This document shows, piece by piece, positions 1 to 11,787 of a DNA stretch of 64,000 nucleotides. A model generated the notes under the pieces. The model did no database searches and was not told the origin of the DNA. It saw nothing but the letters and a program-made list of their open reading frames with translations. The position numbers and the translations under genes were made by a program. The DNA comes from Geodermatophilus sp. TF02-6 (lineage in GTDB: Bacteria; Actinomycetota; Actinomycetes; Mycobacteriales; Geodermatophilaceae), in contig NZ_QOHF01000023.1 of the NCBI RefSeq assembly GCF_003319115.1, positions 1 through 64,000 of the forward strand, read 5' to 3'. Each line of letters starts with the position of its first letter. Position 1 is the first letter of the stretch.

Positions 1-1539
1 CCCGAGCAGCGCCCCCAGGTCCAGCACGGCCCGCAGCTCCCCGTCGGTCCAGGTTCCGTCGCAGATGGCCTGCCGGGCGCCGGCCAGGCCTGCGCGGACG
101 GCGGCCTGGTGCCGGGCCGCGGCCAGCACCATCCACTCGCTGAGTGGGCGGTCGGCCACCGGGGTGGGGCCACCCGCTGTGGGTGGATCGGGACGAGCAG
201 CGGGCCCAACCGTCGCATCCTCCGGCGCCGAGTCCGGCTGATCCGCGGGCGCCCCGCCGGGCGGCTCGCCCGGCACCAGTGCAGCGGCGGGCGGCGCAGC
301 CGACCCGGCCACCGCGGAGGAGTCCTGGCGGCTGTCCTGCCGCCCGGCCGGGGCGGCCGGGGGCGTCTCGCCGTCCGGCTGCGCGGGCAGGTCGTCCAGC
401 ACGGGCGCGGGGCGGGGCAGCAGGCCGAAGGTGTAGGCCAGCTCGCGCACCATCTCCGCCGACACCACATACCCCTCCACCTGCCCCGGCTCGGCGCCGC
501 CGAGCATCGTCTCCAGGGTGGCGACCAGGGTGAGCGCAATGGTGACCGGTGCCAGGCCGTGCTCGCCCGGCCGCAGGATCAGGTCCTGGACGCAGTCGGC
601 CATGCGCTGCTGCTTGGTCCGCTGGTCTCCGTCGACCCGGGCCTGGTCGGCATGGGCCTCCAGGGCCCGGTAGATCGTCGCGGCGACCGGGAGGGGCAGA
701 TCGAGGGCGACCGTGGCGGTGCCGTCGCGGCGGTCGTGCAGCCGCACCCCGCGCTCCCGGATCGCGGCGACCAGCGTGCGCGCCGCGGCGTCGGCGTCCT
801 TTCGCAGCACGATCCGGCGGGCACAGTCCCCCAGCTGGGGCGGCGTCTTGCTGCCCCGCAGGCCCAGCACGTGCGCCTCGATGTCGGCGCGCAGCGCGTC
901 GTCCGCGACCGGCCCGACGACGTTGACCATCTGACGGGCGTGGGCCGGGCTGAGCACGCCCTGCGCCAACAGGTCGAGGGTCAGCGGGAGTCGCTCCGTG
1001 AGCACGAGCGACTCCACCAGCTGTGCCGTGGCTGCCGCGGCGGAGATCCGCAGCGTCGGCGCCACCTCGTCGACCGCCCACTCGCTCACCTCGATCAGCG
1101 CTGTCGGACGGGCCGCCCGGGTGGCCGCCGACATCGCGCCCCGCTCGCCGGGCTGCCGGTCCAGCAGGGCCGCCGGACGGCAGCGGGCGAACGCGGCGAG
1201 TTCCCTCACGACCACCGCTGACAGTCGGGCGATCTCCTGCGACGCCGCCGCGGCCCGCGCCAGCAGCTCCGCGCCGGCCGCCAGCAGCCATTCGAGCTCG
1301 CCGGCTCCAGGCACGAGGTCGCCACTCAGGTCGCGGCCGGGGCCGTGCCCCGTCAGCTCCGCATCGGTGAGCCAGCGCAGACCCGAGAGCAGGTCCGAGT
1401 GGGTGACGTCCACGACGAAGCGGTCGCCGTCGGACAGTGGTGCGGTCGCACCGGCCCCACCACGATCCAGCACCGCGGTCAGGCCGTGTTCGAAAGACGA
1501 CGCGCCGGGAGGTGCTGCAGCCGGGAAGTCGTCGAACAC
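1..1539 (-). CDS. DUF222 domain protein (HNH endonuclease family), C-terminus beyond window
   Basis: The reverse strand is open from 1539 to the window edge, 513 codons. The product begins MFDDFPAAAPPG and carries the helical DUF222 core, including segments such as ARAAAASQEIARLSAVVVREL and LAQGVLSPAHARQMVNVVG. It then has a Pro/Ala-rich linker at about residues 380-450. In this family, abundant in Geodermatophilaceae and related to the mycobacterial 13E12 repeat proteins, a C-terminal HNH nuclease domain normally follows; here it would lie outside the window. I chose the GTG at 1539-1537 because the ATG at 1541 is in another frame. The start lies inside a perfect LexA box, so damage-induced expression is expected. 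No biochemical role is firmly known for the family. Confidence 0.8.
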   Translation of the reverse strand, partial: MFDDFPAAAPPGASSFEHGLTAVLDRGGAGATAPLSDGDRFVVDVTHSDLLSGLRWLTDAELTGHGPGRDLSGDLVPGAGELEWLLAAGAELLARAAAASQEIARLSAVVVRELAAFARCRPAALLDRQPGERGAMSAATRAARPTALIEVSEWAVDEVAPTLRISAAAATAQLVESLVLTERLPLTLDLLAQGVLSPAHARQMVNVVGPVADDALRADIEAHVLGLRGSKTPPQLGDCARRIVLRKDADAAARTLVAAIRERGVRLHDRRDGTATVALDLPLPVAATIYRALEAHADQARVDGDQRTKQQRMADCVQDLILRPGEHGLAPVTIALTLVATLETMLGGAEPGQVEGYVVSAEMVRELAYTFGLLPRPAPVLDDLPAQPDGETPPAAPAGRQDSRQDSSAVAGSAAPPAAALVPGEPPGGAPADQPDSAPEDATVGPAARPDPPTAGGPTPVADRPLSEWMVLAAARHQAAVRAGLAGARQAICDGTWTDGELRAVLDLGALLG

Positions 1540-1547
1540 ATGTTCGA
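1532..1547. promoter_or_regulatory. LexA-type SOS box over the DUF222 start codon
   Basis: TCGAACACATGTTCGA matches the actinobacterial LexA consensus TCGAAC-N4-GTTCGA at every fixed position and is a perfect palindrome apart from its centre. It overlaps the GTG start of the DUF222 gene. Bound LexA would therefore block transcription or its first steps. Mycobacterial 13E12 repeat genes are known to carry SOS boxes in the same place. Confidence 0.85.
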
Positions 1548-1689
1548 CGATAGCGGATGAACACGTCCCTGAGCAGCGACGATGTGGCCTGTGGACGGAG
1601 CGCCGATGTTCCTCGAGCAACTGTGGACGGAGCACCAGGCACGGACCACCACGGTCCCGGCCGCAGCCGAGGCGGCCCCGTCGGCGGGG

Positions 1690-2619
1690 TCAGTGCGGCG
1701 CTGGTCCCTCCGCACGTTCGGCCGCCGCGGCGTCGAGCTCCCCGGCGTAGCGGCGGACCGCCTCCCGGAGGGCGTCCTCGACGTCCCACCCGCGCTGCGC
1801 CGCGGCACCGACCACGGCCAGCAACCGCTCGCCCAGCTCCTCGGGGCTGCGGGCGGACAGCTGCGCGGGCTCCGGGACCGGCAGCCCGGCCCGGCCCGCG
1901 CGACGCACCAAGGCCGCTCCCCACGCGGCCGCCGGCTGGGACCGGGAGACGCCCTCGGTCGGCGAACGGCGCTGCTTCTCCGCCTTCTTGATCTCCTCCC
2001 AGCCGGCCTCGACCTGGGCCACGTCGCGCGGCCCGACGTCACCGAAGACGTGCGGGTGCCGGCGGACCAGCTTGTCCACCAGGTCCTCGGCGACGTCGTC
2101 GATCGCGAACCGGCGCCCCGGCCCGGCCTCGGCGGCGACCCGGGCGTGGAACACCACCTGGAGCAGCACGTCACCGAGCTCCTCGCGCATCGCCACGGGG
2201 TCGTCGTCCACGATCGCGTCGTAGGCCTCGTGCGCCTCCTCGAGCAGGTAGCCGCGCAGGGAGGCGTGCGTCTGCTCGGCGTCCCACGGGCAGCCGCCGG
2301 GCGAGCGCAACCGATCCATCACGGCGACGACGTCGAGCAGCCGGGCGCCGGGGAGAGCCGGCCGGCCGTCGACGACCTCGGCGGCGGCCACGTCGTCCCC
2401 GGGTGCGACCAGCGCGACCACCTCGTCGGGCCGGTCGGCCGCGGCGCCGGCGTCCGGGAGGTCCTCGACACGCCAGCCGGCCGCCCGCAGCGCCGCGGCG
2501 GTCGCGGCGGCCCCGGGCGTGGCGACCACGGGCCGGCCACGGGTGAGCGCCTGCCAGGCGGCGGGGCCGAGCAGTCCGGGTAGGGAGGGCGCGACGGTGA
2601 CGGCGAGCGCGACGGGCAC
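1690..2619 (-). CDS. mazG: MazG nucleoside triphosphate pyrophosphohydrolase
   Basis: This 309-residue protein hydrolyses NTPs and dNTPs to monophosphates and PPi, a housecleaning role. The MazG fold shows the Mg-binding EExxE motif (LLEEAHEAYDAI, about residue 123) followed by REELGDVLLQVVFHA about 20 residues later. The signature RSPGGCPWDAEQTHASL precedes them. The N-terminal 85 residues are a divergent, probably inactive extension found in mycobacterial MazG. I chose the GTG at 2619 because it follows the upstream gene's stop by 25 bases and gives a clean VPVALAVTVAP start. Mfd, a SurA-like lipoprotein and MazG are consecutive on this strand. In Mycobacterium tuberculosis mfd and mazG are direct neighbours, so the lipoprotein gene is the extra element. 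Confidence 0.92.
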   Translation of the reverse strand: MPVALAVTVAPSLPGLLGPAAWQALTRGRPVVATPGAAATAAALRAAGWRVEDLPDAGAAADRPDEVVALVAPGDDVAAAEVVDGRPALPGARLLDVVAVMDRLRSPGGCPWDAEQTHASLRGYLLEEAHEAYDAIVDDDPVAMREELGDVLLQVVFHARVAAEAGPGRRFAIDDVAEDLVDKLVRRHPHVFGDVGPRDVAQVEAGWEEIKKAEKQRRSPTEGVSRSQPAAAWGAALVRRAGRAGLPVPEPAQLSARSPEELGERLLAVVGAAAQRGWDVEDALREAVRRYAGELDAAAAERAEGPAPH

Positions 2620-2644
2620 CCGGTCAGTCTCCGGCAGCCGCCGG

Positions 2645-3613
2645 TCAGCCGTCGCTGCTGCCCCCGAGGACGTCGACCACCCCACCGTCGGCCGGCACGA
2701 TCGTGCCGTCGTCGATGACGCCGAAGCGGGGGTTGACGGTGATGTCCAGGTCGGCGCGGACGTCGGCCACCCGCTGCTGGGCGGCGTCGTCCGCCTGTTC
2801 CGCGGCCGCCTGCTCCAGCTGCGGCCGGGCCTCCTCGAAGGTCGGGACGAGGCGGTCACCGACGAAGACCACGAGGACGCCGGGGACGCCCGGCACGGGG
2901 AGCGAGAAGGCCGTGTTCGGCGCGGCGGCGGCGACCCGGTCGGCCAGCGGCGCCGGCACCTGGTCGGGGGTGCCCGCGGAGACCTCGGGCAGCGTCGTGC
3001 TGCCCGGGTACCGCGCGGCGAGCGCCGGGTAGGCGCTCGGGTCGGCCTGCAGCGTGGCGACGGCGGCGTCGGCGGCGGCCTGGTCGGGCACGGTGACGTA
3101 GCCGAGGCGGACCTGCGTCAGGGCGGGCAGCTGCTGCTCGTAGTCCTGGCGCAGCCGCTGCTCGCCGAGGTCGGCGAGGTCCTCGGCCGCGACGATGCGC
3201 TCGCGCACCAGCCGCTCGCGCACGCTCTCGACGACGTCGGCCCGGCCCACGCCCTGGGTGGCGGCCTGGGCGTAGACGGCCTCGGGGTCCTGGCCGCCGA
3301 GCAGCTGGTCGAGCAGGGCCTGCACGTCGGCGTCGTCCGTGGTGACGCCGTAGCGCTGCGCGACCTGGTCGTAGACCTCGGCCTGCACCAGCCGGGTGAG
3401 CACCAGCCGGGTGAACTGGTCCTCCTGCCCCTCGACGGCGGCGGCGAGGGCGGGGTCGTCCAGCCGCTGGTCGACCGCCGTGTCCAGCTCGGCCACGCTC
3501 ACCTGCTCGTCCCCGACGTAGGCCGCGACGCCGGGCGAGGTCCGGCAGCCGGCCACCCCGGCGAGGGCGGCCAGGCCGACGGCCAGCGAGGCGGTCAGGC
3601 GACGGGTCTGCAC
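2645..3613 (-). CDS. SurA N-terminal / parvulin-like lipoprotein
   Basis: The 322-residue product opens with a lipoprotein signal (MQTRRLTASLAVGLAALAGVAGC), so Cys23 should be lipidated and the protein anchored outside the membrane. Residues ~30-170 resemble the SurA_N chaperone domain (YVGDEQVSVAELDTAVDQRL). Residues ~175-270 resemble a PPIC/parvulin domain (LTQVRLGYVTV; ALAARYPGSTT). The C-terminus is alanine- and glutamine-rich and likely helical. It probably helps fold exported proteins; activity is inferred. An earlier in-frame GTG at 3631 is possible, but the start at 3613 gives the better signal peptide. It lies between mfd and mazG. Confidence 0.8.
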   Translation of the reverse strand: MQTRRLTASLAVGLAALAGVAGCRTSPGVAAYVGDEQVSVAELDTAVDQRLDDPALAAAVEGQEDQFTRLVLTRLVQAEVYDQVAQRYGVTTDDADVQALLDQLLGGQDPEAVYAQAATQGVGRADVVESVRERLVRERIVAAEDLADLGEQRLRQDYEQQLPALTQVRLGYVTVPDQAAADAAVATLQADPSAYPALAARYPGSTTLPEVSAGTPDQVPAPLADRVAAAAPNTAFSLPVPGVPGVLVVFVGDRLVPTFEEARPQLEQAAAEQADDAAQQRVADVRADLDITVNPRFGVIDDGTIVPADGGVVDVLGGSSDG

Positions 3614-3661
3614 CAGCGGAGCGTGCCACACCGGGAGTGACCCACCCTGCAGGCGGCCCGC

Positions 3662-7321
<3,660 letters not shown>

Positions 7322-7387
7322 GAGGGGTTCTCCCGAGTTCCGGTGGCCGCACGCGTCGCGCCGGGTGCGCGGGGGGCCGGACCTCCA

Positions 7388-7446
7388 GTGTAAGGACCCC
7401 GCTGCCCCCCACGGCTCGCTCGCTCGCCGCGGGCCCCTGCAGCGGG
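7388..7446. repeat. Partial GC-rich intergenic repeat upstream of mfd
   Basis: The segment contains AAGGACCCCGCTGCCCCCC, a CTCGCTCGCTCGC block and a CCCCTGCAG block. It is related to the repeat family seen at mfd, ispE, tatD, pmt and sepX but is shorter. The rest of 7322-7475 shows nothing else I can name. Confidence 0.5.
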
Positions 7447-7475
7447 GCCGCGGGCGGACCGGCGCGACCCCGCCG

Positions 7476-7919
7476 TCACACCGCCCAGCGGACGGGGGCC
7501 TCCCCGCCGAGCGCGGCCAGCGTCTGGCGGAGCAGCGTGCTCGACGTGTGCACCGTGTACGGGAAGTAGTGCACGGCGACGCCCCGGGCTGCGAGGTCAC
7601 GCGCCAACCTCTCCCCCTTGGGCGTGCCCCGCCAGTCGTCGCCCTTGAACAGGACGTCGAAGCGCACCTCGCGCCAGGTGTCGACCTTGTCGGGCACGGT
7701 CTCGGCGTGCACCGCGTCGACGATGCGCAGGCTGCGCACGATCTCCATCCGCTCGGCCAGGGGCACGACCGGCAGCCGGCCCTTGGTGAGCAGCAGCACC
7801 TCGTCGGAGACGACGCCGGCGACCAGCCGGTCGCAGTGCTCCGCGGCACGCCGCAGCAGGTTGAGGTGCCCGATGTGGAACAGGTCGTAGGCACCCGGCG
7901 CGTAGCCGACCACCGTCAT
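7476..7919 (-). CDS. HxGH cytidylyltransferase-type nucleotidyltransferase
   Basis: This 147-residue protein has the cytidylyltransferase signature GAYDLFHIGHLNLLRRA (HxGH at about residues 16-19) and a later segment resembling RTxGISTT (VHTSSTLLRQ). Relatives such as glycerol-3-phosphate cytidylyltransferase activate a phosphorylated alcohol with CTP to give a CDP-alcohol. The locus also holds a CDP-alcohol phosphatidyltransferase at 21.4 kb, so the two may act in sequence to decorate a polysaccharide or make a phospho-alcohol; this pairing is inference. The substrate cannot be read from the sequence. It is divergent from wzz, and a perfect BldD-like box lies 117-129 bases upstream of its ATG. 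Confidence 0.8.
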   Translation of the reverse strand: MTVVGYAPGAYDLFHIGHLNLLRRAAEHCDRLVAGVVSDEVLLLTKGRLPVVPLAERMEIVRSLRIVDAVHAETVPDKVDTWREVRFDVLFKGDDWRGTPKGERLARDLAARGVAVHYFPYTVHTSSTLLRQTLAALGGEAPVRWAV

Positions 7920-8035
7920 GCGATCCCCCCGAGTTCTCCGCGCCGGCACACCCGCGCCGACCACCCAGCGTCAGCGTCCGGACGTCGGAGCCGGCCTCGA
8001 CCGCTGGATCTGCCGGAAAGCTAGTCGATCGACGA

Positions 8036-8048
8036 TCACGCAGGGTGA
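8036..8048. promoter_or_regulatory. Perfect match to the BldD box
   Basis: TCACGCAGGGTGA fits the published Streptomyces BldD consensus TNACNC(A/T)GNGTNA at all fixed positions, on both strands. It lies in the 351-base gap between the nucleotidyltransferase (start 7919) and the wzz-like gene (start 8271). BldD is a c-di-GMP-dependent repressor, so the site could govern either unit. Beyond this site and an unclear promoter candidate near TAGCGT at 8165, I see nothing further in the gap. Confidence 0.6.
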
Positions 8049-8270
8049 CCTCGGCGGTCGTCTTCACCCCATCGTGCGGCCGCTCCGGAGGCGCCGCGGC
8101 CGGCCCGTGCCCCCGAGGGGTGAGGCGGCCGACCGGGAGCTGTCGACCGTCCCTCCCGGGCCCCTAGCGTCGGCAGCCGACGGAGGACGCGGGGGCGTCG
8201 GGGCCGTCGCCGGCGCCGGTCCGGCGGTCGGTGGCCCCGCGCAAGGAGCACGGTCAGGAGCGACACCGAC

Positions 8271-9476
8271 ATGGAACTGCGGGACTACCTCGCCGCGCTG
8301 CGCCGGAACTGGGCGGTCTGGGTCGGCGGGACCGTCCTCGGCGTGCTCCTCGGGGTACTCGTCGTCGCGGTGACCCCGCCGACGTACCAGGCGTCGGCGC
8401 GGGTCTTCGTCTCGGTGTCCCCCTCGATCCCGAACAGCGCCGCCTTCGTCCAGCAGCGGGTCAAGAGCTACCCCGACGTCGTGGTCAGCGAGTCGGTCCT
8501 CGGCCCGGTGGTCCGGCAGCTGGACCTCGACGAGTCGCTGGCCGACCTGCGCGCCCGGATCTCGGCGACCAACCCGGTCGACACCTCCCAGGTGGAGGTC
8601 GCCGTCAACGGCCGGGACCCGCAGCAGGCCGCCGCGGTCGCCAACGCCGTCGCCGAGCGCCTGACCGACGTCGTCGAGGACCTGGAGACGCCGACCTCCG
8701 GCAACCGGCCGGTCGAGCTGACCGTCACCGACCCCGCCACCGCGCCGTCCGCACCGGTGGCGCCGGTCGCCCGGGACGTCGTCGGCCTCGGGCTGCTCGT
8801 GGGCCTCTTCCTCGGGCTGGCCGCCGCCGTCGTCCGCAGCCGGCTCGACACCGCCGTCCACACCGCCGACGACGTGCGCTGCGCCTGGGGTGGGGACGAC
8901 GTGGAGGTGCTCGGGCAGCACCGGGGCCGCGCCCGGCGCAGCGCGCTGACCGGCTCGGCGGCCGCGGTCCTGGCCCGGCGGCTGGAGGCGCTCGCCGAGC
9001 AGCGACCGGTCCGGGCCGTGCTGGTCTGTCCCGCTCCCGCGGAGGAGGGCGCTGCCTGCTCCCTCGCGCGGGGCGTGGCGACCGCGCTGCGCCGGCGCGG
9101 CACCACCGCGGCGGTGGGCGGCCCCGAGGCGCTCGAGCTCACCGGACCGGGGTCGCGGATCCACGTGGAGGTCGCCGACCCGCTGGCCGCGCCGCGCGTG
9201 TGGCGGGAGGTCGCCGAGCGCGGCGCCGACGTCGTGCTCGTCGTCCCCGGCGGCCGGGTGGCCGCGGCCGAGCTGCGGGAGGTGCGCGCCATCCTGGCCC
9301 GCGCCGGGCTCCGCCCGCTCGCCGTCGCCCTCGTACCCCGCCGGCGCCGCGCCCGGCCGGCCCCCGAGGCGCCGCTGCCCGCGGCCGGGCCGGTCGCCGC
9401 GGCGCCGCGTGTCGGCGCCCCGTCGCCCCGGACGGGCACCGTGGGCGAGGGCACGGCGGCCACCCCGCGCCGGTGA
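8271..9476 (+). CDS. Wzz/chain-length-determinant protein with degenerate kinase domain
   Basis: This 401-residue membrane protein starts MELRDYLAALRRNW. It has one membrane segment at ~14-34 (VWVGGTVLGVLLGVLVVAVT), an extracytoplasmic Wzz domain and a second segment at ~165-185 (VVGLGLLVGLFLGLAAAVV). Such proteins control polysaccharide chain length. The C-terminal ~200 residues align in layout with the BY-kinase ATPase domain, but the expected GKST Walker A is replaced by PAPAEEGAACSL, and there is no terminal tyrosine cluster. It is therefore probably not a kinase. The downstream polymerase gene overlaps it by four bases (GTGA), so the pair is translationally coupled. Confidence 0.8.
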   Translation: MELRDYLAALRRNWAVWVGGTVLGVLLGVLVVAVTPPTYQASARVFVSVSPSIPNSAAFVQQRVKSYPDVVVSESVLGPVVRQLDLDESLADLRARISATNPVDTSQVEVAVNGRDPQQAAAVANAVAERLTDVVEDLETPTSGNRPVELTVTDPATAPSAPVAPVARDVVGLGLLVGLFLGLAAAVVRSRLDTAVHTADDVRCAWGGDDVEVLGQHRGRARRSALTGSAAAVLARRLEALAEQRPVRAVLVCPAPAEEGAACSLARGVATALRRRGTTAAVGGPEALELTGPGSRIHVEVADPLAAPRVWREVAERGADVVLVVPGGRVAAAELREVRAILARAGLRPLAVALVPRRRRARPAPEAPLPAAGPVAAAPRVGAPSPRTGTVGEGTAATPRR

Positions 9477-10708
9477 GCGCGGCGCGGCCGGGGCTGCTCG
9501 CCGGCCCTGTCGGGCGGCAGCTCGTCGCGCTGCTGCTGGTCGTGAGCACGGTCGGCTGGCGGCGCGGGCAGTACTTCGCCGGCTCGCTGGACCCGGTCGT
9601 CCTGGGCAAGGCCGCGCTGAGCGTGCTGGCCCTCGCCCTCGCCGTCCTGGCCGCCGCGACCGGGCCCCGGCGGCGGCTGGGTACCGGCACGCTGTGGGTG
9701 CTCGCCGTCCTGCTGGGCGGGTCGGTCCTCGGTGCCCTCGCCCACGGCACCCTGCTGGCCGGCGGCACGGTCGCCGTCCGGGTGGCCGTGGTGGCGCTCA
9801 CCGTCTCCGCCCTCCTGCGCAGCGCCACGGTGCACGAGGCGGTCACCGCCCTCGCCCGGGCCTGCGGCCTGGTGGCCCTGGCCGCCACCGTCACCGGGCT
9901 GCCGAGCGCCGGCACCGGCCGGCTCTCCGGCGGCGTCCCGCCGCTCACCCCGAACGAGCTGGCTCTGCTGGCCGGCGTGGTGGTGGTCGTCGCCGCCTGG
10001 CGGGTGGTGCTGGACGAGGCCGGCTGGCGCAGCGCCCTGGTCGCCGCGGCCGGCCTGGCCGTGGTGTGGGCCACCGGCTCCCGCACCGGCCTGCTCATGC
10101 TCGTGCTGGGCGTGGGGGTCGTCGGGCTGCACGTCCGGCGGGCACCGGTGGGGCTGGTCGTCGGCGGGCTGCTGCTGGCCGCGGCCGGCGCGGTCGCGGC
10201 GCTGTCCACCGGCGCGCTGACCGGTTTCCTGGAGCGCGACGGCACCGGCACCAGCACCCTGGAGTCGCGCTTCGTCGCCTGGGACGCCGCCCGCACCTGG
10301 GCCGAGGACGGCTGGGCGCGGGTCTTCGGCGGCGGGCTGTCGGTGAAGATCATCGCGGTGAAGGGCCAGTGGTGGCACGAGCAGCCGCTGGACAGCAGCT
10401 GGGTCTCCGCCGTGGTACAGGCCGGCCTGCTCGGCGTCGCCGTCGCCGGAGGCTGGGTGCTGTGGACGGTGCGGGGCGCGCTGCGGGCCCCGCGCGAGCA
10501 CCGGGCGCTGTTCCTCGGCCTGCTGGTCTTCCTGGTCGGGCGCAGCCTGCTGGAGAGCGGCCTGTTCGACGCCACCCCGGCCTTCCTCGGCCTGGTGGCC
10601 GTCTCGCTGCTTGCCGAGGGCGGCTCCCGCCGCCGGCTGCGGGAGGAGCTCGACCCGCAGCGGCTCCCGGCCCCCGTGGGCCCCCGACAGGAGGTACCGG
10701 TCCGATGA
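9473..10708 (+). CDS. O-antigen ligase/polymerase (Wzy-like) membrane protein
   Basis: A 411-residue polytopic protein with about ten hydrophobic segments. A central periplasmic loop (about residues 250-300, GTSTLESRFVAWDAARTWAE followed by GGGLSVKI) is typical of the Wzy_C/WaaL family. Proteins of this family join lipid-linked repeat units or ligate the finished chain. The GTG start at 9473 overlaps the stop of the Wzz-like gene. Its own stop overlaps the next gene's ATG (ATGA), so three genes form one operon. With a polyprenyl-phosphate transferase and a flippase in the same locus, a Wzx/Wzy route is the most economical reading. Confidence 0.8.
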   Translation: MSAARPGLLAGPVGRQLVALLLVVSTVGWRRGQYFAGSLDPVVLGKAALSVLALALAVLAAATGPRRRLGTGTLWVLAVLLGGSVLGALAHGTLLAGGTVAVRVAVVALTVSALLRSATVHEAVTALARACGLVALAATVTGLPSAGTGRLSGGVPPLTPNELALLAGVVVVVAAWRVVLDEAGWRSALVAAAGLAVVWATGSRTGLLMLVLGVGVVGLHVRRAPVGLVVGGLLLAAAGAVAALSTGALTGFLERDGTGTSTLESRFVAWDAARTWAEDGWARVFGGGLSVKIIAVKGQWWHEQPLDSSWVSAVVQAGLLGVAVAGGWVLWTVRGALRAPREHRALFLGLLVFLVGRSLLESGLFDATPAFLGLVAVSLLAEGGSRRRLREELDPQRLPAPVGPRQEVPVR

Positions 10709-11757
10709 GGGTGCTCTTCGACGCCTACTGGTGGGTCGAGGGCCAGGTGTCGGGACGGCGGGTCGTCGACTCGTTCGTGCGGACCTGGTCGGCCGCCTTC
10801 CTGGGCGACGAGCTGACCGTGGCGGTCCCCCGCCGGCACCGGACGCAGGTGGCCGAGCTGGTCGGGGACGCGCCGATCGACGTCGTGCCGGTGCGCCTGT
10901 CCCCGCACGGGGTCAGCGTGCTCACCGAGCTCGGCTCGGCCACCGACGCCGACGTCGTCCTGGCGCAGAACTACACCCCGCTGCGGTCGAGGGCGCTGCG
11001 GGCGACCTTCGTCCACGACCTGATGTTCGACGAGCACCCCGAGTTCTTCACCCGGCTCGAGCGGGCGTACTTCGCCGGCATGCCGTGGTCGGCCCGCTTC
11101 GCCGACCTGGTGCTGACCTCCACGCGGGCCGAGGCCGACCGGATCGTCCGCTGCCGGCCGGGGTTGGCCGGCAAGGTCGTGCCGGTGGGCCTGAGCGTGC
11201 CGGAGTCCTTCCGCTCCCGGCGGGCCATCGACCCGGGCCTGGACCTGGCCCCGGGCGGGTTCCTGCTGTGCGTGGGCCGCCTCAACGTCCGCAAGAACGT
11301 CGGCCGGCTGGTCGACGCGGTGCTGGCGCACGGCCTGGTGACCCCCGAGCGGCCGCTGGTGGTGGTCGGCGAGCCCGACGGGCTGGCCACCACCCGGCAC
11401 GATCCCGCCGACCGGCGGGTGCGGTTCGTCGGCGGGGTGGACGACGGCGCGCTGGCCTGGCTGTACGAGAACTGCCGGCTGTTCGTCTTCCCCTCCCTCG
11501 ACGAGGGCTTCGGTCTCCCGGTGGTCGAGGCAGCACTGGCCGGCGCACCCATGGTGCTCAGCGACATCCCCGCCTTCCGGGAGCTCGCCCCGGCGGCCGC
11601 GTTCTTCGACCCGCGCGACACCGGGTCGATCGCCGCGGCCGTCCGTGCCGAGCTGGCCGGCCCGCCCAGCCCCAGCCCGGTCGTCGAGGTGCCCAGCTGG
11701 ACCGACGTCGTGGGCCGCATCCGCGCGGCCGTCGAGGAGCGGCTCGCCCTCCGCTGA
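10705..11757 (+). CDS. GT4-family glycosyltransferase
   Basis: The 350-residue cytoplasmic protein has a GT-B fold. Its C-terminal half shows GFLLCVGRLNVRKNVGRLVDA and the retaining-transferase motif SLDEGFGLPVVEAALAG, where the Glu-x7-Glu pair contacts the nucleotide sugar. It should add one sugar to the lipid-linked repeat unit; donor and linkage are unknown. It is the last gene of the wzz-wzy-GT operon and overlaps wzy by four bases. A short hairpin follows within 30 bases. Confidence 0.85.
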   Translation: MRVLFDAYWWVEGQVSGRRVVDSFVRTWSAAFLGDELTVAVPRRHRTQVAELVGDAPIDVVPVRLSPHGVSVLTELGSATDADVVLAQNYTPLRSRALRATFVHDLMFDEHPEFFTRLERAYFAGMPWSARFADLVLTSTRAEADRIVRCRPGLAGKVVPVGLSVPESFRSRRAIDPGLDLAPGGFLLCVGRLNVRKNVGRLVDAVLAHGLVTPERPLVVVGEPDGLATTRHDPADRRVRFVGGVDDGALAWLYENCRLFVFPSLDEGFGLPVVEAALAGAPMVLSDIPAFRELAPAAAFFDPRDTGSIAAAVRAELAGPPSPSPVVEVPSWTDVVGRIRAAVEERLALR

Positions 11758-11764
11758 CGGGCAC

Positions 11765-11785
11765 CCCGCTCGCCGGACGAGCGGG
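11765..11785. terminator. Bidirectional hairpin between convergent EPS genes
   Basis: Eight-base arms CCCGCTCG / CGAGCGGG with a five-base loop sit in the 30-base gap between the GT4 gene (+) and the flippase gene (-). There is no T-tract, as usual in actinobacteria. Confidence 0.6.
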
Positions 11786-11787
11786 AC

